16,575 nucleotides of DNA from Saccoglossus kowalevskii (taxonomy: Eukaryota > Hemichordata > Enteropneusta > Harrimaniidae), in NCBI RefSeq assembly GCF_000003605.2, contig NW_003146282.1:120038-136612 (forward strand), in the 5' to 3' direction. The notes under the pieces were generated by a model, which was given only the letters and a program-made list of their open reading frames with translations, was not told the origin of the DNA and ran no database searches. The stretch's first letter is position 1, and each line of letters begins with the position of its first letter. Positions 9,743-16,575 of the stretch are shown here, piece by piece. Both the position numbers and the translations under genes were made by a program.

Positions 9743-9879
9743 ATAATAATAAGGTTATTACGAAGATACCTCAAAGTATGCACTCAGACAGTACGCCATC
9801 GCATCAACCTCCGCTGCGTGTCGGTTGATACTTCCTCTGTACTGTCTTCGTGCATATCCTCGTAATAACCTCATATTAT
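9743..9879 (+). repeat. Foldback (inverted-repeat) element
   Basis: The left arm 9743-9794 and the right arm 9839-9879 are imperfect reverse complements. Shared blocks are GGTTATTACGA / TCGTAATAACC and GACAGTAC / GTACTGTC. The left arm has about 10 extra bases (CCTCAAAGTA region). The loop contains a second small stem, ATCAACC (9803-9809) and GGTTGAT (9823-9829). The whole could form a long cruciform or hairpin. It is likely a non-autonomous element; no family was recognised. Confidence 0.7.
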
Positions 9880-10050
9880 CACTTCTGATAACTAAAAACT
9901 TTCAAAGCTACTAGGTTCCCCACTGAGTTTTCTTTAAATCTGTGAAGTAACATCTAATAGTTTTTGATTTTTGTTTTATCATAAAGTTGATAAAGTTTAG
10001 ATGAATAGTGTCATTACCGTAACTATATTTTCTCATTTACCCTAAAATAG

Positions 10051-10253
10051 TGACAACATTGACAGTATCTGCTGGTGAAGATAGAATATTACAGTTACCA
10101 GAAGAAGATAGTGTTAGTCTTATTGCGTATGTCATACCAGAACCATCAAATACCACGCATTACAAATATGAGTGGTCTGTAGTGAGTAAACCACAGGGTA
10201 GTACTGGTGGTGAAATCGAATACAAACACTCAAAGAAAGTCAACTTACTGAAG
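10051..10253 (+). CDS. KIAA0319L-like: Exon D: first half of PKD domain 1
   Basis: The acceptor is CCCTAAAATAG at 10050 (phase 1). The donor is AAG|GTTAGT after 10253 (phase 0). Residues 237-304 begin VTTLTVSAGED and contain RILQLPEEDSVSLIAYV, KYEWSVVSKPQGSTGGEIE and KHSKKVNLLK. This is the start of the first PKD (Ig-like beta-sandwich) domain of KIAA0319L. The order SAGE..LP..., AYV...EP, Y.Y.W..., P...SG/GGE, KHS...L matches what I recall of the human protein nearly block by block. In this family the classic PKD WDFGDG motif is replaced by Y-E/D-W. N270 is a sequon (NTT). In vertebrates the protein is a surface/Golgi-recycling glycoprotein linked to neuronal migration and axon growth, and is known as an AAV receptor (AAVR); those roles are not readable from this sequence. 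Confidence 0.95.
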
Positions 10254-11364
10254 GTTAGTCTGAATACTGTTTAGTTAAGCACTCTAACTGATGTTAGTTA
10301 TTTATTATTTGGGATACAGTTTGAAGCGGGAGGGTCGTCACCTGCGTACGCGCGGGAATTGAGTCCCAAGCGTCAATAACAACACACGCTAAAAACGCAA
10401 AGGCTCAAGGGTGGACGCTTGTTTGTAAACAATGACATGCTATGGCCATCTGATGCATGCGCAGGTGACAACTCCCCGCTAAATGCCATCAGAAAAGTAA
10501 AAAAAATGTAATGTCAGTTGACCTAGTATACACTATCATAGGTGTGGGAGTTGCTGTTAAATATCACTACTGATTTAGAACTATAAATGTTATGATATCA
10601 TGTTAAATGTCACTGCAATGTGTGTTTCATTTTATTCTAAGCGCTGTAGATTACATATTTTGTTGAGAAAATTGGAAAAATTCCACATTTGTCCATACCA
10701 TGTCTTGTACTTTTTATTATAATAATTTATTTGAGGACAGACTCCTGGTGTGATTGCTCAACTTTCGTGCATTATAAAGTAAACTCCATTGTAACACATG
10801 TCAACTTTGTCTGCATAATCTATAATTGAATATAAATGCTCTTCTTTTTCACAATATAACTGTGGGGAATATTCAAGTTGGATAATGTGGAGATGTTGTT
10901 TCTTTTTTTGAATAGAAGGGGGGGGGGGGTATGCAGGTGAACTTCAATTGTGTGGTCACATTTTCAATAAACCATAGATTATGAATAAACTAGAAGATGT
11001 TTTTGAAAGAAGTTATTGTTGTTTATTAAAGCTTGGTGCATCAACAATTTGATCATCTAAAGAAAATATATTTGTGTTTGGATCGTATTAACTTGTTGTG
11101 GTAATATAAAACCTAAAATCTGAATTAAGACTCAGAACAAATGAGAAGTTATCCTACTTTTATGTAACAAGAGAGCAGGGTGTCTGGGAGCTACATAAAA
11201 TTGTTTTGTTTTTCAGAATACATTCATTTGACAATTTGAAAACATCCCTAATATGAATTGGTGATGAACATCCAGAATAACATGGAGGAATGACTCTAGA
11301 ATGTAACTTCTATGCACTCAGCAGTCTCTCAGAAATAACTGTGTTGTATTTTTGTTTATCGCAG
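10254..11364 (+). other. KIAA0319L-like: Intron D-E
   Basis: A canonical phase-0 intron, GTTAGT...TTTTTGTTTATCGCAG. It contains the GC-rich foldback at 10325-10480 and a long G-run around 10918-10930. The open frame upstream of the acceptor (from 11290) is intron read-through. Confidence 0.85.
10325..10480 (+). mobile_element. GC-rich foldback, MITE-like
   Basis: A 156-bp island much richer in GC than the surrounding intron. The left end AGCGGG...TCGTCACCTGCGTACGC pairs with the right end GCATGCGCAGGTGACAACTC..CCGCT (imperfect terminal inverted repeat of about 26 bp). No clear target-site duplication is seen. There is only one copy in the window, so mobility is inferred from structure and contrast in composition. 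Confidence 0.55.
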
Positions 11365-11545
11365 TTGACTGCCGGAAAGTATGTATTTAAAGTATCTGTA
11401 AGTGGTGATCACAGTTATGGTGAGACCCGTGTTAATGTTACTGTTAACCCACCGCTGAGAATCAACACACCACCAGTAGCTGTTATATTTCCCAAAACAC
11501 AGGATGTCACATTGCCAAATAATCAGGCTGTGCTGGACGGATCAA
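11365..11545 (+). CDS. KIAA0319L-like: Exon E: end of PKD1, start of PKD2
   Basis: The acceptor is TTTATCGCAG at 11364 (phase 0). The donor is TCAA|GTAAGC after 11545 (phase 1). Residues 305-364 start LTAGKYVFKVSVSGD, the closing strands of PKD1, with the typical 'L.G.Y.F.V.V.G....G...VNVTV' pattern. N328 (NVT) is a glycosylation sequon at a place where I recall one in the human protein. After the hinge NPPLRINTPPVAV the next domain begins (PKTQDVTLPNN, AVLDGS). Codon 365 (A|AG, Lys) is split with exon F and completes the family motif DGS-x-S-x-DD. The TPPVAV hinge and LP motif mark each new PKD repeat in this protein. Confidence 0.95.
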
Positions 11546-12581
11546 GTAAGCAAATAAAGTCAACCATATAACTTATGATCTGATTGGCTACTACATGTTG
11601 GTGCTCATGAGTCGGTGGCCCATCTCCAACTGTAATCAAGTAGCATACTGTAGAATACTTTATTTTCGCTTGCAACTAATTTTTGCTGAAGGAATGATTC
11701 AGTTAAAATAAAATCCAGTGAATATACCTTTTTTCCTATATTTCACATTCAACTCTTCAACAATCAGTGAAAATAAATTCAATACAAAACACCCAAAAAG
11801 TCTTTTCAGCGAAAATTAATTCCAGCTGAAATAAAGTATTTTACAGTATGGTGCTATCAACGATTTGTCATTTATATTTAACAAATGACCAGCAATTTGC
11901 CATGAGTCTAGCAAGCAAACAATTTCATAAAAAAAATGCCTCTACATGAATGTGTTCTGTATACAAGCTTTCATTCAGAATATGTACATTCTCAATTGTT
12001 ACATGTACAATGGGTAAAAGCACAATTATAGATCTTAGATACCAATAGCTGTAGCAAACGAGACGCAAGATTTGTTTTAGTCTCATAGTGTTCCATTCAA
12101 TCTCATCTACTCATCTGTGTAACCACTGTATTGTGGACTCAGTGATGAAAGAGAATGGAATGGAGCAAAAACAAGTCTGCAACTTTCTCACTCTCAACAA
12201 GATCTTGGTGACCATTTGCATCTAAGATCTTACGCAAAGTATTATGGGAAATAACATAAAATCTTCAGTGAGAGACTGTCGGAGAGAAACGCAGCCTTTC
12301 AAGATAACTAAGTATTTGGCATTTCGTGCAGAGGCCCTTGAAAAAGGTTTTCATCTGTATCGTAATCCCTGAGTTTCGTGTGACAAAACTGTCAACATTT
12401 CAGTGATGGCCATTACAAATTGATATTAATGACAAAAAGATTGATAGTTACCAATATTGTTGCTTTACAGATTTCCATAAAAAACGAAATACAAAATTAT
12501 CCAGAGAGCACATAGCAAAGACTAAAAATGACAAGAAAAATCTTGCATTAATTAATTAATGTTAATTTCCAATTAATATAG
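11546..12581 (+). other. KIAA0319L-like: Intron E-F
   Basis: A phase-1 intron, GTAAGC...AATTAATATAG. It contains MITE copy 3 (11646-11848). The acceptor has a poor pyrimidine tract (AT-rich), but the codon junction and the protein match fix it. Around 12090-12165 is a weak imperfect inverted repeat of unclear meaning. Otherwise nothing is seen. Confidence 0.85.
11646..11848 (+). mobile_element. MITE family 1, copy 3
   Basis: A 203-bp element in the same orientation as copy 2 and clearly alignable along its length. It shares GAAGGAATGATTCAG, GAATATACCTTTTT, CATTCAACTC and ACACCCAAAAAGTCTTTTCA. The left terminus has one change (TACTGTAGAATAC) against the right terminus GTATTTTACAGTA. A TA is present at each end. 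Confidence 0.85.
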
Positions 12582-12714
12582 AGAGTCATGACGATGATAA
12601 GATTGTGAGTTATCATTGGGAAGAGATTAAAGGACCATTAAGTGGGGAGAAAATACTTGGTGATGAAGCATTGTTGACTATGACAGATTTAATTCCTGGT
12701 ACATACATCTTGAA
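12582..12714 (+). CDS. KIAA0319L-like: Exon F: core of PKD domain 2
   Basis: The exon starts after ATATAG (phase 1; codon 365 A|AG). The donor is TTGAA|GTAAGT after 12714 (phase 2). Residues 366-408 read SHDDDKIVSYHWEEIKG, then PLSGEKILGDEALLTMTDL and IPGTYILK. The DDDKIV-Y-HWEE-KGPL block is one of the most conserved stretches of KIAA0319-family PKD2 and secures the assignment. 'L.P.GTY' leads into the last strands in exon G. Codon 409 (AA|A, Lys) is split. Confidence 0.95.
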
Positions 12715-12770
12715 GTAAGTAGATATATTTTACTGATAGAACATCTTCAGATCCAATATGCTACTGTGAG

Positions 12771-12954
12771 TACCGTAAAATCTGTATTAGAAGCCACATC
12801 CCTAATAGAAGTCGCACCCATTCTTTTTGAACAATTGAGAACCAAAAATTCATTGTTTCTTGTATATGTAGATGATCTAATAGAAACCGCATCCCCTCTG
12901 TTGCATTGTACCATTTAAATAGAAGCTGCGGCTTCTAATACAGATTTTACAGTA
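12771..12954 (+). mobile_element. MITE family 2
   Basis: A 184-bp element with 24-bp terminal inverted repeats, TACCGTAAAATCTGTATTAG.. on the left and ..CTAATACAGATTTTACAGTA on the right, one mismatch apart. Inside, the phrase (C)TAATAGAAGYCGCAYCCC recurs in diverged forms. The first 11 bases of the terminus (TACTGTAAAAT) are the same as in MITE family 1, but the bodies are unrelated. The TA at each end may be the target duplication. Confidence 0.8.
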
Positions 12955-13305
12955 GTTCATTAGCTAGGGCTTGACACTAAGAGTAGTCCTATAGCCTTGG
13001 ACAAATCATATTACCATTCACACAACTGAACTGTAATTTTCTATCTTTAACAGGCTACACTAAAATATGCAGGCAACATTACGTTTTGGACTAGTGAGTT
13101 TAAAACTAATGTCAAGCCCTGTTTTGTTAGCCCTCGTTTGGACCAAGTCTGAAAATGGGGATTTATGGATCAACCTCCATGCGTGTGTCCATTGTATCCA
13201 ACCGTATTTCACACATGCTTGGACTAATAAAGCTCACTCATTAAAAATACATCAGACATTATAATGGACATATGGACATGCATTTGTGTCATGATTTTCT
13301 TAAAG

Positions 13306-13700
13306 ATGGCTGAATAGTAGCCATTTTAAAGTAAAATGTATCAAAATCGCACATTTTTACCATTCTTAAACCGGACTTCAGTTATGCATGGACTGATTTT
13401 GTTTGAAGTTGGTACGTATGTAGAACATAACGAGACCTTGATGTATGTTATTTCAGTTTTCAGATTAAGTTCGATATGGCAGACTGACAGGTTTTTTGTT
13501 TTAAAGAATGCAGTTGCAGATTCATATATATCAAATTTAAACTTCACAAATACTCAAAAATGTTATCAAACTCGTGTGCATTAAATAAAAAATGGCTGAT
13601 TGGCAGCCATCTTGTCTAAGCTAATGCAGTTTCACAGAGCCATATCTCAAACATGCCAGGACCAATTAAGTTAAAACTTCACACATACGTGTACATCTCA
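13306..13700 (+). repeat. Decayed repeat pair with ATGGCTG/CAGCCAT palindrome
   Basis: Two short palindromes, ATGGCT-N7-AGCCAT (13306-13324) and ATGGCTG-N5-CAGCCAT (13592-13610), are each followed 60-80 bases later by a similar phrase (ATGCATGGACTGATTTTG at 13384; ATGCCAGGACCAATTAAG at 13652). A third related phrase (ATGCTTGGACTAATAAAG) sits near 13215. These look like old, diverged copies of one dispersed element. Confidence 0.35.
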
Positions 13701-13958
13701 CTTCAGGTTATAACATTTACTGAATTTTTACAAAATGTGAAAATATTTGCTCTAAATTTTAGGTGGGGAAAAAATGTGGCAAAGGGTTTATGGGGAGATC
13801 AAAATAAATACAATTTGATATTCAAACTTTTTACAATTCTATAGACTTTTCATGAGGGTGATTTTCATATTTAATAAGAATCTGTTCTAAAAAAATTAAT
13901 CAGTTTGCTAATTTAATGATTTGGATCTTCTTGTAACAAGTTGTTGTTTTGTTTTTAG

Positions 13959-14023
13959 ATTAACTGTTGTAGATTCCGATGGTGCTATTGATGCTACAAC
14001 TGCAAATGTCTCAGTCACTGAAG
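13959..14023 (+). CDS. KIAA0319L-like: Exon G: final strands of PKD domain 2
   Basis: A short 65-base exon, with acceptor TTTTGTTTTTAG at 13958 (phase 2) and donor GAAG|GTAAGT after 14023 (phase 1). It encodes residues 410-430, LTVVDSDGAIDATTANVSVTE, the last two beta strands of PKD2. The L-T-V-x-D-S-D-G pattern is the standard PKD C-terminal motif. N425 is a sequon (NVS). Codon 431 (G|CA, Ala) is split with exon H. Confidence 0.95.
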
Positions 14024-14326
14024 GTAAGTCACATGATGCATGGTGTGTGGTCACTCCATAGTTAGGTTGTTAAAACATGTCATTCTTATTCAATGCCTGG
14101 TATTGTATGTCCTCATTCCACTACAAAGCAATCTTCTCTACAATTTCACCATGTACATCAGCCTTGTTCTATAGTGCACGACCTCCTCCATTCTCTTTAC
14201 TCCATCGCTCTAGTGAACTAAAATGTGTACCCTATTCTAGTTAGAAATATTAATAAAAAGTGCATCAAATTATACTTCTATTGCCAAAATAGTTTATTAA
14301 ATCATAATTTTATTTTGATTCCACAG
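14024..14326 (+). other. KIAA0319L-like: Intron G-H
   Basis: A 303-base phase-1 intron, GTAAGT...TTTGATTCCACAG. I see no repeat or other feature in it. Confidence 0.9.
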
Positions 14327-14481
14327 CAACTGATTATCCTCCGGTAGCCAATGCAGGCACTACCCAAGCTATTAAATTACCAACGGACTCTGTTGTATTG
14401 AATGGTTCTCTGAGTACTGATGATAAAGGCATTGTTGCATATGAATGGTCTAAATCAAGCGGTGGTGTAGCTGATATGCAG
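14327..14481 (+). CDS. KIAA0319L-like: Exon H: first half of PKD domain 3
   Basis: The acceptor is TTTTGATTCCACAG at 14326 (phase 1). The donor is CAG|GTGAGA after 14481 (phase 0). Residues 431-482 begin ATDYPPVANAG, then AIKLPTDSVVLNGSLSTDDK, GIVAYEWSKSSGG and VADMQ. The DYPPVANAG hinge, LP..S, LNGS.STDD and GI..YEWS are hallmark motifs of the third PKD domain in KIAA0319-family proteins. N456 (NGS) is a sequon. The exon stops at the same '..MQG' region where the domain continues in exon I. Confidence 0.95.
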
Positions 14482-14766
14482 GTGAGAATGCACGCACAAA
14501 ACTCTGCTGAAATACCCATACACATCAACCATGGCAATGCTTGCTGCCATGTTAGTTTCAAATAAAATTTCTTTTTATCAGATAATGTTGAGCGACCAGT
14601 GTTGAAAAAAAATTGAACATTACACAAGTCCTATTGTAGTTATGGCTTACCCAAATCAGAATTCAAATTATGAATTCAGTGCAACATCTACATATTTTTT
14701 GGCTCCCATTTGCAGAGCACAAACCAGAAGCTATTATATAAATACAAATGGTTTCTGCCATTTGCA

Positions 14767-15150
14767 TAGATAGATGGATGGATGGTTCAATGGATGTTCG
14801 TGTATGAATGGATAAATGGATGGATATGTGTGTATGGTTGGGTCAATGGGTGGAAGTGTGTGTGTGTGTGTGTGGGATGGATGGATGGATGATGGATGTT
14901 CGTGTATGAATGGATAAATGGATGGATATGTGTGTATGGTTGGGTCAATGGGTGGAAGTGTGTGTGTGTGTGTGGATGGATGGATGGATGGATGGATGGA
15001 TGTATATGGATGGGTGTGCGTAGATGGATTGGTGTACGTAGATAGATGGGGTGTGTGTGTGTGGATGGTTGTGTCTATTGGAGGATGTGTGTATTGAAGG
15101 ATTTGTATATGGGTGTTTGATAGATGTGTGTGTGTTTGATAGATGTGTGT
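14767..15150 (+). repeat. TGGA/TG microsatellite with internal 102-bp duplication
   Basis: This is a run of TGGA, TGTG and GTAT-type simple repeats. Within it, about 80 bases starting at 14791 (TGGATGTTCGTGTATGAATG) recur nearly unchanged starting at 14893, a shift of 102. The minus strand is open through part of it and encodes only His/Thr/Pro/Ser repeats. Confidence 0.95.
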
Positions 15151-15470
15151 TCAATATCTCAAGAGCCACTGCAATGCAATCTGTGCATATTAATTAGGTA
15201 ACATGTAATAATTTCATCTGTATTTTTGCAACTGATTGCACAAAAACATTGAAACTTAGTTCATACATATAATCACTGTGAGTGTAGTTGAATGTCTAAA
15301 ACTACATTGGAATTAACCTATACCGGTACTTGATAACTAATTTGAATACTAATTAACTAGTTTTATTATGCAGCTGGAACATGGTTGAGACTTAAATAGT
15401 GTATGTTGTGGATTGATTCATGAATATGGATTCACCTTTACAAAAAAGCAATTTCTAGCATATAGTTTTG

Positions 15471-15700
15471 TATTTTTAGCTCCGTTGTCGACATTGTCGA
15501 GCGGAGCTTATCATACGAGTGATTGTCCGTCGTACTTTTTCGACTTCTTCTTGAAAACTACAAGCCTGAATGCTTTGATACTTGGTGTATATGTACCTTG
15601 GTTGATCATATCTTCAATTCTCTAATTTTGGTAAAAAGTGATATTTTCGACTTCTTGTTGAAAACCGCAATTCCGATTGTTTTTATATTACATATAAAGA
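15471..15700 (+). repeat. Hairpin-headed dispersed repeat, copy 1 (shortened)
   Basis: It starts with TATTTTTAG and the hairpin AGCTCCGTTGTCGAC / GTCGAGCGGAGCT (15478-15508). The body follows (TTTTTCGACTTCTTCTTGAA, AATGCTTTGATACTTGG, CTAATTTTGGTAAAA, TTTTCGACTTCTTGTTGAA). Compared with copy 2 it lacks the GTCGTCC expansion and two internal blocks, so it is a deletion derivative. It ends about 110 bases before exon I and lies in the same orientation as copy 2. Confidence 0.85.
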
Positions 15701-15810
15701 TTTGTTTTGTAAAAACTTATAAAACTATCAACTATTAATCGTTTGCAGTGATTTGAAGGCAAGGTATACATACTTTCACTATGTACATTGAATTTTGTTT
15801 GTACTTTCAG

Positions 15811-15934
15811 GGAAGTTCTAAGAGCATACTACATCTCTCTGGTCTTGAGCAAGGTGTATATACTTTTACATTGAAGGTAACTGATTCAGCAGGTCAGTCT
15901 TCAACTGCTAGTGTCATGGTTATTGTACAACCAG
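15811..15934 (+). CDS. KIAA0319L-like: Exon I: second half of PKD domain 3
   Basis: The acceptor is TTTGTACTTTCAG at 15810 (phase 0). The donor is CCAG|GTGAGT after 15934 (phase 1). Residues 483-523 read GSSKSILHLSGLEQ, GVYTFTLKVTDSAGQSS and TASVMVIVQP. The L.L..L..G.YTF.L.VTD..GQ...A.V.VIVQP pattern completes PKD3 and matches the human family member as I recall it. The next exon, beyond the window, should start the fourth PKD domain with a split codon. The exon is flanked on both sides by copies of the same repeat, which begin 31 bases after its donor and end about 110 bases before its acceptor. Confidence 0.95.
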
Positions 15935-16575
15935 GTGAGTGAAATCTACATTATTTTTTTTTTTTAGCTCCGCTGTCGACTTTGTCGAGCGGAGCTTATC
16001 ATATGAGTGATTGTCCGTCGTCGTCGTCCGTCGTCCGTCGTCCGTGTCAATGTTTTACTTTTTCGACTTCTTCTTGAAAACTACAAGCCTAAATGCTTTG
16101 ATACTTGGTGTATATGTACCTTGGGTAGACCTCTCTTAGATTTGTTCATTTCATGTTGATATCTTTAATTCTCTAATTTTGGTGAATATTTTTGTCATTT
16201 TTGGTAAAAACTATATTTTCGAGTTCTTGTTAAAAACCGCAGGTGCAATTGCTTTGATATTACATCTATAGGTACTACATGTGGACCTCTCTCAGATTTG
16301 TTAATTTTGTAATGATATCTTTAATTCTTTAATTTTGGTGAATATTTTTGTCATTTTTGGTAAAAACTGATATTTTCGACTTCTTGTTAAAAACCGCAAG
16401 TCCAATTGCTTTGATACTACATATATAGGTACTACATGTGGACCTCTCTCAGATTTGTTCATTTCGTGATGATATCTTCAATTCTCTAATTTTGGTGAAT
16501 ATTTTTGTCATTTTTGGTAAAAACTGATATTTTCGACTTCTTGTTAAAAACCGCAAGTGCAATTGCTTTGATATT
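15935..16575 (+). other. KIAA0319L-like: Start of the intron after exon I (runs off the window)
   Basis: After GTGAGT the intron turns almost at once into repeat DNA: a T-run, then copy 2 of the hairpin-headed repeat and its tandem array, up to the window end. No exon is seen. Confidence 0.85.
15951..16575 (+). repeat. Hairpin-headed repeat, copy 2, with ~157-bp tandem array
   Basis: A T-tract and TTTTAG precede the hairpin AGCTCCGCTGTCGAC / GTCGAGCGGAGCT (15966-15996; perfect 8-bp and 5-bp stems with a TG bulge). A GTCGTCC-type microsatellite follows (16012-16046). Then come tandem units, with the landmark GACCTCTCT at 16128, 16284 and 16441, giving periods of 156 and 157. Each unit contains GATATCTT, CTAATTTTGGTGAATATTTT and TTTTCGACTTCTTGTTAAAA or close variants. 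The array continues beyond the window. No coding sequence is seen; the family was not recognised. Confidence 0.9.

Larger units (their letters stand above)
9198..10050 (+). other. KIAA0319L-like: Intron C-D
   Basis: A canonical GTAAGT...TAG intron with the phase-1 acceptor CCCTAAAATAG. It holds MITE copy 2 only 15 bases after the donor, and a foldback element at 9743-9879. Apparent ORFs inside it lie within these repeats. Confidence 0.85.
12715..13958 (+). other. KIAA0319L-like: Intron F-G
   Basis: A phase-2 intron, GTAAGT...TTGTTTTGTTTTTAG. It holds MITE family 2 (12771-12954) and a decayed repeat pair (13306-13700). The three open frames of 63-82 codons in it lie over the decayed repeats and are not convincing genes. 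Confidence 0.85.
14482..15810 (+). other. KIAA0319L-like: Intron H-I
   Basis: A phase-0 intron, GTGAGA...TTTGTACTTTCAG. It contains the TGGA/TG microsatellite (14767-15150) and the first copy of the hairpin-headed repeat (15471-15700). The open frames at 14334-14627 (minus strand, partly opposite exon H), 14945-15169 (minus strand, microsatellite) and 15413-15738 (repeat) are by-products. Confidence 0.85.

Noticed and set aside
9562-9828. 88-codon + strand ORF in intron C-D
   Set aside because: Its 3' half is the left arm and loop of the foldback element, and no splice-site or domain support is seen.
14334-14627. 97-codon minus-strand ORF
   Set aside because: It overlaps exon H on the opposite strand and is a shadow of its codon use; the PKD motifs on the + strand are decisive.
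14945-15169. 74-codon minus-strand ORF rich in His, Thr, Pro, Ser
   Set aside because: It only translates the TGGA/TG microsatellite.
15413-15738. Two + strand ORFs of about 70 codons
   Set aside because: Both lie mainly in copy 1 of the hairpin-headed repeat, and the repeat's other copy is interrupted in the matching frame.
4735-16046. CRISPR-like array among the short tandem repeats
   Set aside because: The repeats are direct tandems without unique spacers, in a spliced animal gene.

Overview
The window looks like AT-rich DNA from an invertebrate animal, probably marine. This rests on nine spliced coding exons, short non-autonomous DNA transposons, satellite-like repeats and many copies of palindromes such as TACATGTA and TACCGGTA. 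The exact phylum cannot be read from the sequence. Nothing bacterial or viral is visible.

The only gene supported with confidence is an internal part of a KIAA0319-like gene (KIAA0319L family, a PKD-repeat type I membrane glycoprotein), on the + strand. I see nine exons: A 3266-3553, B 8006-8250, C 9020-9197, D 10051-10253, E 11365-11545, F 12582-12714, G 13959-14023, H 14327-14481 and I 15811-15934. All eight junctions agree in phase. The joined exons give 523 complete codons without a stop. Exon A carries a six-cysteine EGF-like module. Exons B and C are an acidic Ser/Thr/Pro-rich linker. Exons D to I make three successive PKD domains (D+E, E+F+G, H+I). The signal peptide and any MANSC domain should lie upstream. 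The remaining PKD domains, the membrane-proximal Cys-rich region, the membrane segment and the tail should lie downstream. Below, residues are numbered from the first complete codon of exon A, so these are not full-length protein positions.

Layout: 1-2768 has no recognisable exon, apart from one unusually GC-rich patch near 413-632. A 28/30-bp minisatellite (2769-3225) ends about 40 bp before the acceptor of exon A. A 4.45-kb intron follows. Then come the linker and PKD exons, separated by introns that hold two related TA-flanked MITE families, a GC-rich foldback, a second foldback, a TGGA/TG microsatellite and, on both sides of exon I, copies of a hairpin-headed repeat that becomes a ~157-bp tandem array at the window end.

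Most worth a second look: exon A can also be read as a terminal exon ending in a hydrophobic, GPI-signal-like tail; the B-C intron appears to be a GC-AG intron; and exon I is bracketed by direct repeats that carry their own acceptor-like sites. I found no sign of a novel multi-gene system; this is a conserved gene in a repeat-rich setting.
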